14,596 nucleotides of DNA from 9FT-COMBO-48-23 sp964400675 (lineage in GTDB: Bacteria > Chloroflexota > Dehalococcoidia > GIF9 > UBA5629): contig CAYNVO010000017.1 of assembly GCA_964400675.1 (NCBI GenBank), positions 1-14,596 on the forward strand, written 5' to 3'. This document shows positions 7,884 to 14,461 of this stretch, piece after piece (within the stretch, counting starts at the first letter, position 1; each line of letters starts with the position of its first letter). The translations under genes and the position numbers were made by a program. The notes below the pieces were generated by a model. The model made no database searches. It was not told the origin of the DNA and saw only the letters and a list, made by a program, of their open reading frames with translations.

Positions 7884-9494
7884 TTATGTCTTTATGTCCA
7901 GCTTGGCCAAATTCTGCCTGATAAGCTCATTGAGCTGCTCTTCTTCCTTCATCTGCTCATCAAGTTCGGCCTTAAGCTTTCCAAACCGTTCTGCGAAGTC
8001 GAAATCATCCTCGTCTTCGGGCAAGCCAATATAGCGGCCAGGCGTGAGCACGTAATCTTTTTCTCTGATTTCATCCAGCGAAACGGATTTACAGAAACCG
8101 GGAATATCTTCGTAATTGTCTGTCTTGTTGCGCCAGTGGTGGTATGTGTCAGCTATTCTGGCAATGTCTTCAGCGGTAAAATCTTTTGTCCGGCGGTTAA
8201 TCAAATAACCGAGATTGCGGGCGTCGATAAACAATACCTTATCAAGACGGCCTTGTTTGCTACGCGATAAGAACCAGAGACAAGCAGGTATCTGCGTATT
8301 TAGAAAGAGTTTTGCTGGAAGGTTGATAATGCAGTCAAGAAGTCCTGCTTCAATGATAGCTTTGCGAATTTCACCCTCACCGCTGGTTTTGGAAGTAAGT
8401 GAACCTTTGGCCAGCACAAAGCCCGCCATGCCATTAGGCGACATGTGATAGATAAAGTGTTGAATCCAGGCATAGTTGGCATTGCCGGCAGGTGGGATAC
8501 CATACTTCCAGCGGGCATCATCTTTTAACTGGTCACCCGACCAGTCGGAATCATTGAACGGTGGATTGGCCAGAATGAAATCCGCTTTTAAGTCTTTATG
8601 CAAGTCATTCAGAAACGAGCCTTCATTGTTCCATTTGATATTCGTGCTGTCTATACCGCGAATGGCAAGGTTCATTTTGCATAGACGCCAGGTGGTCTGG
8701 TTAGACTCCTGCCCATAAATTGAAATCAGGTCGGCAGGATTGAGGCTACTCCCATTACTTCTCTTTTTATAATGGTCCTGGTGTGCAACAATGAACTTCT
8801 CACTTTGAACAAACATGCCGCCCGACCCACAGCAGGGATCGAACACGCGACCTTCATATGGTTCGAGCATTTCAACCAGCAGTCTGACAACGCTTCTGGG
8901 AGTATAAAACTGTCCACCCTTTTTGCCTTCGGCAAGCGCGAACTGCCCCAGGAAGTATTCATACACGTGGCCGAGCACATCCTTGCTTTGTGCCTGTTCG
9001 GTGCCAAGCGCAATCGTGCCAACAAGGTCGATCAGGCCACCGAGGCTTGCCCGGTCAAGATTCTGTCGTGCGTAAACCTTTGGAAGGACGCCTTTGAGAG
9101 AAAGGTTCTGGCGTTCAATGGCTTCCATGGCTTCGTCCACATATCCGCCGATATCTACTTTTTTGCCGTTATCGAGCAGGATTTCAGTCTTCTTTGCATT
9201 GTCGGAAATCGGTTTCCAACGAGCGACAGGCGGGACAAAGAAGACCTTCTCAGCAGTGTACTCATTGGGGTCTTCAGGGTCTGCCCCCTCATATTCGCCT
9301 TTGCCGTTTACCAGTCTGGAATGCAGCACTTCGAAGGCATCGGATATGTATTTCAAAAAGATTAAGCCAAGCACAATATGTTTGTACTCCGCGGCATCCA
9401 TGTTTTTTCGCAATTTATCCGCAGCTTGCCAGAGAGTCGCTTCCATGGATTCCTGTTTGTTCTTCTTCCCGTCTGCTCGCTTGACCTTAGGCAT
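7884..9494 (-). CDS. hsdM: Type I restriction-modification methyltransferase subunit (HsdM)
   Basis: The 536-aa N6-adenine methyltransferase subunit has an N-terminal helical HsdM domain (about 18-160), the QFYTPR motif (195-200), the SAM-binding motif DPCCGSGGMF (219-228) and the catalytic motif NPPF (310-313), with a coiled C-terminal tail (about 500-530) that would contact HsdS. With HsdS it methylates adenines in the target site and protects host DNA. All catalytic residues are present. I chose ATG 9494 because GGAGGAGG lies just upstream on the minus strand. The frame stays open to 9563, but that would start inside the promoter and has no ribosome binding site. It is the first gene of the minus-strand operon. 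A 96-bp gap containing the repeat array separates it from fic, so its expression can be uncoupled from the restriction half of the locus. Confidence 0.97.
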   Translation of the reverse strand: MPKVKRADGKKNKQESMEATLWQAADKLRKNMDAAEYKHIVLGLIFLKYISDAFEVLHSRLVNGKGEYEGADPEDPNEYTAEKVFFVPPVARWKPISDNAKKTEILLDNGKKVDIGGYVDEAMEAIERQNLSLKGVLPKVYARQNLDRASLGGLIDLVGTIALGTEQAQSKDVLGHVYEYFLGQFALAEGKKGGQFYTPRSVVRLLVEMLEPYEGRVFDPCCGSGGMFVQSEKFIVAHQDHYKKRSNGSSLNPADLISIYGQESNQTTWRLCKMNLAIRGIDSTNIKWNNEGSFLNDLHKDLKADFILANPPFNDSDWSGDQLKDDARWKYGIPPAGNANYAWIQHFIYHMSPNGMAGFVLAKGSLTSKTSGEGEIRKAIIEAGLLDCIINLPAKLFLNTQIPACLWFLSRSKQGRLDKVLFIDARNLGYLINRRTKDFTAEDIARIADTYHHWRNKTDNYEDIPGFCKSVSLDEIREKDYVLTPGRYIGLPEDEDDFDFAERFGKLKAELDEQMKEEEQLNELIRQNLAKLDIKT

Positions 9495-9534
9495 TGTGCC
9501 TCCTCCATCCCTTTTCGCAACTTTGAGTGATTTA

Positions 9535-9563
9535 ATCGTACACCGCAGGTAGTGACGTGTCAA
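9535..9563 (-). promoter_or_regulatory. Sigma-70-type promoter of hsdM
   Basis: On the minus strand a perfect -35 TTGACA (9563-9558) is followed by 17 bp and then TACGAT (9540-9535), which matches 4 of 6 consensus bases. Transcription would begin near 9528, giving a leader of about 33 nt to the hsdM ATG. A short dyad, TGAC-GT-GTCA (9553-9562), overlaps the -35 box. Confidence 0.75.
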
Positions 9564-9620
9564 TGCTTTGTAAGCCTCGCTTTAACTTGACCTTGCAGGG
9601 AAGAGGCCATGTTGAGGTTA

Positions 9621-9761
9621 TGATGCTTAGGCCCGTCACATAAGAGAGGGTAAGGTAAAGTAGGAACACATTTCGTCAGAATGTGCAGTATAAAAAGGCC
9701 CCTCGTTTTCATTGGGCATTTTACGCCTAAGCATCAATCATGAAATTAGGCGCACCTTTTT
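9621..9761 (+). ncRNA. Nested inverted repeats: candidate structured RNA or attenuator-like leader
   Basis: TGATGCTTAGGC (9621-9632) is the exact reverse complement of GCCTAAGCATCA (9725-9736). Inside this 12-bp outer stem are two hairpins: CACATT/AATGTG (9667-9672 with 9680-9685, loop 7) and AAAAGGCCC/GGGCATTTT (9693-9701 with 9714-9722, one mismatch, loop 12). The result is a three-way-junction-like fold. The right arm of the outer stem can instead pair onward as CGCCTAA/TTAGGCG (9724-9730 with 9746-9752), followed by CACC and five Ts, which is terminator-like. The two pairings exclude each other, as in attenuators. No convincing upstream promoter is seen, and the rightward gene has its own promoter downstream. 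A degenerate mobile-element end is an alternative. Confidence 0.35.
9724..9761 (+). terminator. Terminator-like hairpin in the divergent intergenic region
   Basis: CGCCTAA (9724-9730) and TTAGGCG (9746-9752) make a 7-bp stem with a 15-nt loop. A TTTTT run follows at 9757-9761 after a 4-nt gap. The long loop and gap make it weaker than a textbook terminator. It shares its left arm with the 12-bp outer stem, so formation would depend on competing folding. Confidence 0.4.
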
Positions 9762-9804
9762 CCCATCTGTCTGTACTATCAGGACGAACACTTTCCTTAC
9801 ACCT

Positions 9805-9833
9805 TTGGATGAGCTGCAAGGAGAGAGTATAAT
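9805..9833 (+). promoter_or_regulatory. Promoter of the 408-aa protein gene
   Basis: A perfect -10 TATAAT (9828-9833) stands 17 bp after TTGGAT (9805-9810), which has 3 of 6 -35 consensus bases. Transcription would start near 9840, about 40 nt before the GTG start at 9882. It diverges from the hsdM promoter 240 bp away. Confidence 0.6.
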
Positions 9834-9881
9834 TGAAGTAAATAACATAAAAACAAACCAGCCTCCGGGTGGGGAGTAATC

Positions 9882-11108
9882 GTGGGTCCAATTACATTAT
9901 TTGACAAATCATTTCTTCAGTCCCTCAGTCTTGATGAGTCTGTCTGGTTCGATCATTTTTTTCTGACCAATGTAGCTCCTATCTTCTATGTTGAGACGTT
10001 AGCAGATTTGAATAAACCAGCAAGGAAAGGGCGCTCTCCCGAGCAAGAGGTCAGTATAATAGCGGAGAAATTTCCAGACATGCATGGGATGCCATGCTCA
10101 CACCATACAGATTTGTGTATAAATAATTTACTTGGACATCGTGTCCCGATGACTGGACAGATTCCCTTGAGTCGGGGGCGGTTGGTGAAACATGGTGATA
10201 AAACTGGCGCAGTTTTTCAGGAATCGCAAGAATCCGAAGCATTCTCCCGATGGCAAAAAAATGAGTTTCTAGAAATTGAACGACTTTATGCAAGTTCTTG
10301 GAGGCGTGCATTACACAACCTCGACTTGAAGGAGGTCACAGAAAATTTTCGGATTCTCAGGATTGATATAAAATCGTGCAAGAACCTTCAAGATGCCAAT
10401 GACTTGGCAAGAGCAATAGTTCATACTGGCGATAAAGATTCAGGACTTATGCCATTGGCACTCAGATTTTTAAGTGTGCCACAACATTTACACTATGATG
10501 TTCGAAAATGTTGGAGAAATGCCGGCTATCCACCTTTATTTGAATACGCACCTTACGCTACATTCGTTCTGACAGTCGAATTGTTCTTCTATATTGCCCT
10601 AGCTGCGAACTTAATCTCAAGTGAGCGGCCGTCTAATCGCGTTGATATCGCTTACTTGTTTTACTTGCCATTCTGTATGATGTTTGTCTCAAGTGATCGT
10701 ATACACCAAAGTTGTGCACCTCTGTTTTTACGAAATGATCAGGAATTCGTATGGGGTCAAGATTTGAAAAAGAGTCTTGGTCAAATAAATGAATATTACC
10801 TGCAGTTACCGGAGAGTGCCAAGGAAAAGGGTGTAATATCGTTTTCCAGCGATTTACCACAAATTGAGGATTCCTTGATGGAGAATCTGTGGAGTCGTCT
10901 TCTGCCAAAACCACGGGAAATGAAACAAAGAGACGCTTTAAATAAGCCAACAGCCAATCCAACAACATTGGAGGAAATCAAAGGAATGGAGAATGCACTA
11001 CCCCTATCACCAGAGGAGATAGATTTTGATCCCCTCAAGGTCGATCGATTTTTGTTTAAACGAAGCACAAGAAAAGTAAAGGGGTCCTGGCGTCAGATTC
11101 CCAATTAG
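9882..11108 (+). CDS. Conserved-looking protein of unknown function, 408 aa (PIN-like fold possible)
   Basis: I do not recognise a named family with certainty. The GTG start at 9882 has GGGGAG 5 nt upstream and a good promoter. Spread-out acidic residues are suggestive: D8 in ITLFDKSFLQ (4-13), E38 in FYVETLADL (35-43), D255 and then FVSSD with D272. A strand ending in an S/T-x-D motif after a helix is the pattern of PIN-like ribonucleases, so a metal-dependent RNase fold is a hypothesis. Residues 225-245 are hydrophobic and could be a buried helix; there is no signal peptide. RSPEQE (51-56), HH (74-75) and CW (210-211) are other distinctive points. It is transcribed away from the defence operon and no gene is tightly linked downstream, so it is probably monocistronic. 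Confidence 0.85.
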   Translation: MGPITLFDKSFLQSLSLDESVWFDHFFLTNVAPIFYVETLADLNKPARKGRSPEQEVSIIAEKFPDMHGMPCSHHTDLCINNLLGHRVPMTGQIPLSRGRLVKHGDKTGAVFQESQESEAFSRWQKNEFLEIERLYASSWRRALHNLDLKEVTENFRILRIDIKSCKNLQDANDLARAIVHTGDKDSGLMPLALRFLSVPQHLHYDVRKCWRNAGYPPLFEYAPYATFVLTVELFFYIALAANLISSERPSNRVDIAYLFYLPFCMMFVSSDRIHQSCAPLFLRNDQEFVWGQDLKKSLGQINEYYLQLPESAKEKGVISFSSDLPQIEDSLMENLWSRLLPKPREMKQRDALNKPTANPTTLEEIKGMENALPLSPEEIDFDPLKVDRFLFKRSTRKVKGSWRQIPN

Positions 11109-11396
11109 AGCTACGACCTTAAAATCTTAAAGGACCCTATCTAGATAACGAAGCAACCTCTCTTAGTAAGTGGTTTTCGGCTCTTGAACATCTAATTTAA
11201 CCGTATTGCAAACCAATAAACAGATCCACTGAATTGCACACCTAAAAAATAGGCATAAATATAGATGATAAAAAAGGAATCCTTTGATACTGGAACCCAA
11301 CAATAAGCCAAAAAGTTCAATAGTGGATTCTAACAATTAGGGGCGTCAATTATATAGTGATAGAATAATAGTAGGATTGAGGTTCCTGAGAGTCTT

Positions 11397-11585
11397 ATGA
11401 AGTGGCGATGTCCGCAACCAGACAAAGCAAGGCAAAGAGGCTGTCTTGATATAAAAGAAGATGGCCGGTGCATGCGAAAGGAATGGAGTGGTGGTATCAC
11501 TTATTTCAAGAAAAAGAAACTCGATACATTGGCTAAAGCGGAAGCTTACTGTGAGAGGATTAAAGACATATTGCGAGAAGAGTGA
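11397..11585 (+). CDS. Small basic protein of 62 aa, unknown function
   Basis: The ATG at 11397 is preceded by TGAGAG, a weak ribosome binding site. The product is lysine- and arginine-rich with cysteines at 5, 16 and 25 (CPQPD, GCLDI, GRCM) and a helical C-terminal half (DTLAKAEAYCERIKDIL). The cysteine spacing does not match a zinc finger I know. A real small gene is plausible because a rho-independent terminator follows about 115 nt after its stop, but the frame is short and could be chance. Confidence 0.4.
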   Translation: MKWRCPQPDKARQRGCLDIKEDGRCMRKEWSGGITYFKKKKLDTLAKAEAYCERIKDILREE

Positions 11586-11589
11586 GCTA

Positions 11590-11610
11590 ACAAAACATCG
11601 GATTGTTCAG
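11590..11610 (+). repeat. Inverted repeat, left copy (pairs with 12955-12975)
   Basis: CATCGGATTGTTCAG (11596-11610) is the exact reverse complement of 12955-12969. Allowing two mismatches extends the match to 21 bp (19 of 21). The pair brackets the terminator, the 37-codon ORF and the ParB-like gene. It lies 4 nt after the stop of the 62-aa ORF. Confidence 0.75.
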
Positions 11611-11662
11611 CATGGCAGTAGTGATAGTCTTTCCGTATTTGACTTGACAGCATAACGCTGAT

Positions 11663-11683
11663 TTGTTAATCTGTTATTAACAA
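11663..11683 (+). promoter_or_regulatory. Perfect 8-5-8 dyad, candidate operator or hairpin
   Basis: TTGTTAAT (11663-11670), CTGTT, ATTAACAA (11676-11683) is a perfect inverted repeat. A consensus -35 TTGACA lies just upstream (11644-11649), but its -10 position (TAATCT, 11667-11672) is poor. The dyad would overlap that -10, as a repressor site would. A terminator follows 19 bp later. Confidence 0.4.
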
Positions 11684-11701
11684 CTGAATAGTCGATACTA
11701 G

Positions 11702-11727
11702 AAGGGGGCAAGCCAATGCCCTTTTTT
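11702..11727 (+). terminator. Rho-independent terminator
   Basis: AAGGGGGC (11702-11709) pairs with GCCCTTTT (11718-11725) through an 8-nt loop. The stem is 8 bp, including two G-U pairs, and a T-run spans 11722-11727. It would end rightward transcripts from the 62-aa ORF and insulate the ParB-like gene. Confidence 0.72.
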
Positions 11728-11773
11728 ATTTGCTGGTGTGCGAACAGCTTAGAAAAAAGGATGGGCTTGTCCC

Positions 11774-11803
11774 TTACTTATTACACTAAGCAGTGGGTAT
11801 AAA
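11774..11803 (+). promoter_or_regulatory. Possible promoter for the mini-ORF and ParB-like gene
   Basis: TATAAA (11798-11803) lies 18 bp after TTACTT (11774-11779), which has only 3 of 6 -35 matches. It is the best candidate between the terminator and the ParB-like gene. Confidence 0.3.
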
Positions 11804-11811
11804 AAATAGAA

Positions 11812-11925
11812 ATGAAGAAAGGTCGTCAGCGAATGGTGGGCACCATGACTAATGGGAAACCGCGTGCAATGGTGGATCATCTTGGCATTACAAATGTGGA
11901 CAATACACGATGCAACAAGCCTTAG
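11812..11925 (+). CDS. Possible 37-codon basic peptide before the ParB-like gene
   Basis: An ATG at 11812 opens a 37-codon frame beginning MKKGRQRMVGTMTNGKPRAM and ending NNTRCNKP-like (actual end VDNTRCNKP, TAG at 11923-11925). It is basic and glycine-containing, and it starts just after a TATAAA box. No ribosome binding site is visible, so translation is doubtful. It matches no family I know. Confidence 0.22.
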   Translation: MKKGRQRMVGTMTNGKPRAMVDHLGITNVDNTRCNKP

Positions 11926-11985
11926 AAATCACAACGATCTACCTGTAGTTTCGAAAGGCAGTGATTCATACTGGGAGGTGATGAT

Positions 11986-12888
11986 ATGTCTAAAAAACAG
12001 AACAAAAAGTCGACAAAAGATTCAGTAAAGTTATCCCGCTTGCCCGTGAACGACATAGTCCCAGACCCCAATCAGCCACGCAAGAAATTCATGGCCGAAA
12101 CGCTCACAGATCTCAGCCATAGTCTTGCAGAAACAGGCCAAGTCAGCCCGATAGTCATTAGACCAGGTCCGCCGGGGAAGTATCTGATAGTAGCAGGTGA
12201 GAGGCGCTGGCGCGCAGCCAAGGAGGCTGGCATATCTCACATTGAATGTATTGTTCACCAGGACATCGACAATCAGAAAGCTGTCGAGATTCAACTCGCC
12301 GAGAACTATCAACGTGAGGATTTGACCCCGCTGGAACAAGCTAGAGCTTTCAAAGCCTATCTGGATAATTACAAAGTATCTCAGAGCGAGCTTTCTAGAC
12401 GAACCGGGATCCCTCAACGAACAATTTCGGCTCGGATAGCCTTACTTTCGCTACCAGCTAGCATGCATGCTAAGATCGAAGCTGGTGAGATAGGTCCACA
12501 CCAGGCTCTCCAGGCCAGACGGGATAGCGATGCGCATGAGTCTAAAGTCATGGCGGCACACAACAGTATAATCGAAAGGTTTGGTGACGAAGAAGATAGA
12601 CTCATGGATTGGTTTGAGTTGATAGAGCGAATGACCAAGTGGTTGGATCTGTTAATTGTGTTAAGTGGCTTCGCGGACGGCAGAAGGCCAGTCCCCTGCA
12701 TTCATTGTACCCGTAAGGGGGAGGAGAATTGCCTAATGGAGATGAATGACCACAAACTAGAATGTCCCAGGTGTAAAGGGGTTATGTATCTCCCATTTTC
12801 TCTAAGCTGGAAGGCAGCGGTTCTACAAACAATGGAATTGGTCGCAAGGGGCTATGCACCACCAGAAATATATGAAAATGATTGGTAA
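11986..12888 (+). CDS. ParB/Spo0J-family protein with C-terminal zinc-ribbon-like module, no ParA partner
   Basis: The 300-aa protein starts with a basic tail and then the ParB N-terminal (CTP-binding) domain: NQPRKKF (29-35), GERRWRAAKEAG (71-82) and ENYQREDLTPLEQA (106-119). A helix-turn-helix follows (about 130-152, VSQSELSRRTGIPQRTISAR). The C-terminus differs from chromosomal ParB: instead of a plain dimerisation domain, residues 236-268 contain C238-x2-C241, C249 and C260-x2-C263, a likely zinc ribbon, before a final helix. No parA lies next to it in this window. The role could be partition of a mobile element, a clamp that spreads from a parS-like site, or transcription control. ATG 11986 has an excellent ribosome binding site: GGAGGTGAT at 11974-11982, with GGAGG 7 nt from the start. 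The translated segment is bracketed by the 21-bp inverted repeats. Confidence 0.9.
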   Translation: MSKKQNKKSTKDSVKLSRLPVNDIVPDPNQPRKKFMAETLTDLSHSLAETGQVSPIVIRPGPPGKYLIVAGERRWRAAKEAGISHIECIVHQDIDNQKAVEIQLAENYQREDLTPLEQARAFKAYLDNYKVSQSELSRRTGIPQRTISARIALLSLPASMHAKIEAGEIGPHQALQARRDSDAHESKVMAAHNSIIERFGDEEDRLMDWFELIERMTKWLDLLIVLSGFADGRRPVPCIHCTRKGEENCLMEMNDHKLECPRCKGVMYLPFSLSWKAAVLQTMELVARGYAPPEIYENDW

Positions 12889-12954
12889 CTTTTCCTAAAT
12901 CCTACACACCCACTAGTAAATGAACTCCCCCCTCCGGTGAATTTCTAAGTTGAT

Positions 12955-12975
12955 CTGAACAATCCGATGGATTGT
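12955..12975 (-). repeat. Inverted repeat, right copy (pairs with 11590-11610), containing a 17-bp palindrome
   Basis: CTGAACAATCCGATG (12955-12969) is the exact reverse complement of 11596-11610, and TTGT (12972-12975) continues the match after two mismatches. It also overlaps a self-complementary 7-3-7 dyad (12959-12975) that the left copy lacks. It lies 66 bp after the ParB-like stop codon. Confidence 0.75.
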
Positions 12976-13204
12976 GTAGACATCATTTTGTCTGAATCAA
13001 AAACTTCTCTATCTGACCAAGCAGGTCAAAATGAACTACCCATTTAAATACAGCATCCACACGAAATATTGATGGCAAGAGTCTGACAGTAAGTAAAGCT
13101 AGGGGTATATTTTCAGGTATCCATTAATTATTATTCTCCCAAAATCTTTAGACTATTTTTAGGCTTTTCGTGCATAGTTAATGGTACAATAAAAGTGTCA
13201 CTAA

Positions 13205-13384
13205 TTAACTAGACAACTACAGGCTCTTGACGAAGATTCTAAGGAACCTGCTAATCAACTTGCAATACGTAAAGAGAACCTCAAAAAGAGGAGTTGGATG
13301 GTAGAATACGTTGAATTGAGACAAGGGCACCGAAAGGACCGCCTGAAAACGATTGTTGGCAGTTTTAGTTTGAGACCGGGTTAG
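13205..13384 (+). pseudogene. Startless ORF remnant
   Basis: The frame is open from after a TAA (13202-13204) to TAG (13382-13384) and reads QALDEDSKEPANQLAIRKEN, then KKRSWMVEYVELRQGHRKDR. This is protein-like: charged, helical and then a WMVEYVE strand. No ATG, GTG or TTG start with a ribosome binding site precedes the conserved-looking part. It may be the rest of a small gene that lost its 5' end. No family is assigned. Confidence 0.3.
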
Positions 13385-13455
13385 GCAAACGCGCAGCCTG
13401 TTTGCAGTGGTGTTGACTGCGTATGGACAGATACACAGAAGGGAGGTAACAGAGT

Positions 13456-14319
13456 ATGCACAAATATACGCTCGTGAAAGTTAGCCTACTCGTGGTGATC
13501 TCTATGGTGGTAGTATTAACTCCCATTCTTTCATCAAGACCTGCTTGGACTTGGGGACCGCCAGATCATGCCGGCATAGCCAACCTAATCATGCCTGTTG
13601 ATTCTTATGGACGGATATTGAATTACAGCAAGTACTTCAACGAATCAATAGAGGCATCGAAACAAGCAGTTGCAGACAAGTGGTCAGACTGGCTAGCCAA
13701 GCAAGAGACAGTAATAGAAGGCCATTCAGCCCATATCGGCAGGAAGTGGACTGGCACAAAAGATACATACCAGAAAATATATCCTTTGTTGACAGATGGA
13801 ACAGAACGCCTTAGATTTGAGGTCTGGTGTAAGAAGACTGGACTTAAAAGCGCCAATATTATAAGTGCACGTTGGGCAAATCCAGACGACCCTACGAACA
13901 TCAACTTGAACATTAAATACTATATAAATGGTTTCAGTGGGCTTATTCTCTATTGGAAGATCTACACGGAATCGGGGCTTCCGCCATCCTACATAACAGT
14001 TATTTGTCCCAACGGTGGCGAGGTTTGGGAGGTTGGCAGCACTCAGCTAATCGAATTGTACGCATCGGGAATTCCGTATCCGATCGAGATCCAGCTATCC
14101 AGGGATGGCGGTTTGAATTGGCAGAAGATAATCGATAAGGCGGATCCCTATTCTAAAGTGGAATGGACAGTGACCGGTCCGGCGACAGAACAAGCGATGA
14201 TAAGAATACTTACTCCAGACACTAGCTATGTCTGGGACAGAAGTGATGAGGTCTTCACCATTTTTACCAATACCCAAGATAATATCCAAGATAACAGTTT
14301 TTTCCCCCAATCGTGGTGA
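13456..14319 (+). CDS. Secreted or membrane-anchored protein with one Ig-like PNGGE-type repeat, C-terminally truncated
   Basis: The 287-aa product begins with a basic stretch and a hydrophobic segment (about 8-26), consistent with a signal peptide or anchor, so it acts outside the membrane. Residues 33-175 form an unassigned domain (WGPPDHAG, IGRKWTGTKDTYQKIYPLL). Residues 180-270 form an Ig-like repeat, ITVICPNGGEVWEVGS then IQLSRDGGLNWQKII and ending DRSDEVFTIF. It resembles repeats of bacterial surface proteins related to the Kre9/Knh-type domain. The final 17 residues (TNTQDNIQDN and onward) are probably a frameshift product, because a second repeat copy continues in the +1 frame from 14291. 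GGAGG lies 9 nt before the ATG. Its function is unknown; adhesion or binding at the cell surface is the usual guess for such repeats. Confidence 0.82.
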   Translation: MHKYTLVKVSLLVVISMVVVLTPILSSRPAWTWGPPDHAGIANLIMPVDSYGRILNYSKYFNESIEASKQAVADKWSDWLAKQETVIEGHSAHIGRKWTGTKDTYQKIYPLLTDGTERLRFEVWCKKTGLKSANIISARWANPDDPTNINLNIKYYINGFSGLILYWKIYTESGLPPSYITVICPNGGEVWEVGSTQLIELYASGIPYPIEIQLSRDGGLNWQKIIDKADPYSKVEWTVTGPATEQAMIRILTPDTSYVWDRSDEVFTIFTNTQDNIQDNSFFPQSW

Positions 14320-14461
14320 GAGCTGGTAAGCGGGCAGCACCAAGTTAATCGAGTAGAAATCGGAGGGAATTACCGATAAGGTCAAGATTGAACTATCCAG
14401 GGATGGCGGCAAAAGTTGGGAAACCATAATCGCCGAGACTGCAGCCAGCAAAGCTATTTAG
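14291..14461 (+). pseudogene. Decayed second Ig-like repeat of the secreted protein
   Basis: Read in the +1 frame relative to the upstream gene, this gives ITVFSPNRGESW, stop, AGSTKLIE, stop, KSEGITDKVKIELSRDGGKSW and ETIIAETAAS, ending at TAG 14459-14461. It aligns along its length with residues 180-230 of the intact repeat. At DNA level, 17 bases are identical (14095-14111 and 14393-14409). The offset is 298 bp, that is 99 codons plus one base, so one frameshift and two nonsense mutations (14327-14329, 14342-14344 region) have killed it. Confidence 0.8.

Larger units (their letters stand above)
12889..13455. other. 567-bp intergenic region, mostly featureless
   Basis: It is AT-rich and contains the right-hand inverted repeat (12955-12975), within which ACAATCC-GAT-GGATTGT (12959-12975) is a perfect 7-3-7 palindrome. 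An ORF remnant without a start lies at 13205-13384, and the ribosome binding site of the secreted-protein gene is near 13442-13446 (GGAGG). I see no RNA gene, terminator or clear promoter. TACAAT near 13187 is -10-like but lacks a properly spaced -35. Confidence 0.6.

Noticed and set aside
8772..9552. Plus-strand open frames of up to 197 codons opposite hsdM
   Set aside because: They lie antisense to conserved methyltransferase coding sequence; their openness follows from hsdM codon use.
9495..9563. 23-residue N-terminal extension of HsdM starting at 9563
   Set aside because: It would begin within the -35 box of the promoter, has no ribosome site, and the normal HsdM N-terminus starts after 9494 with GGAGGAGG.
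11273..11285. AAAGGA-A-TCCTTT dyad between the 408-aa and 62-aa genes
   Set aside because: A 13-bp dyad in A/T-rich sequence with no nearby promoter elements; likely chance.
12959..12975. 7-3-7 palindrome as a parS site
   Set aside because: It does not match the known chromosomal parS consensus, occurs once as a full palindrome, and its only support is proximity to the ParB-like gene.
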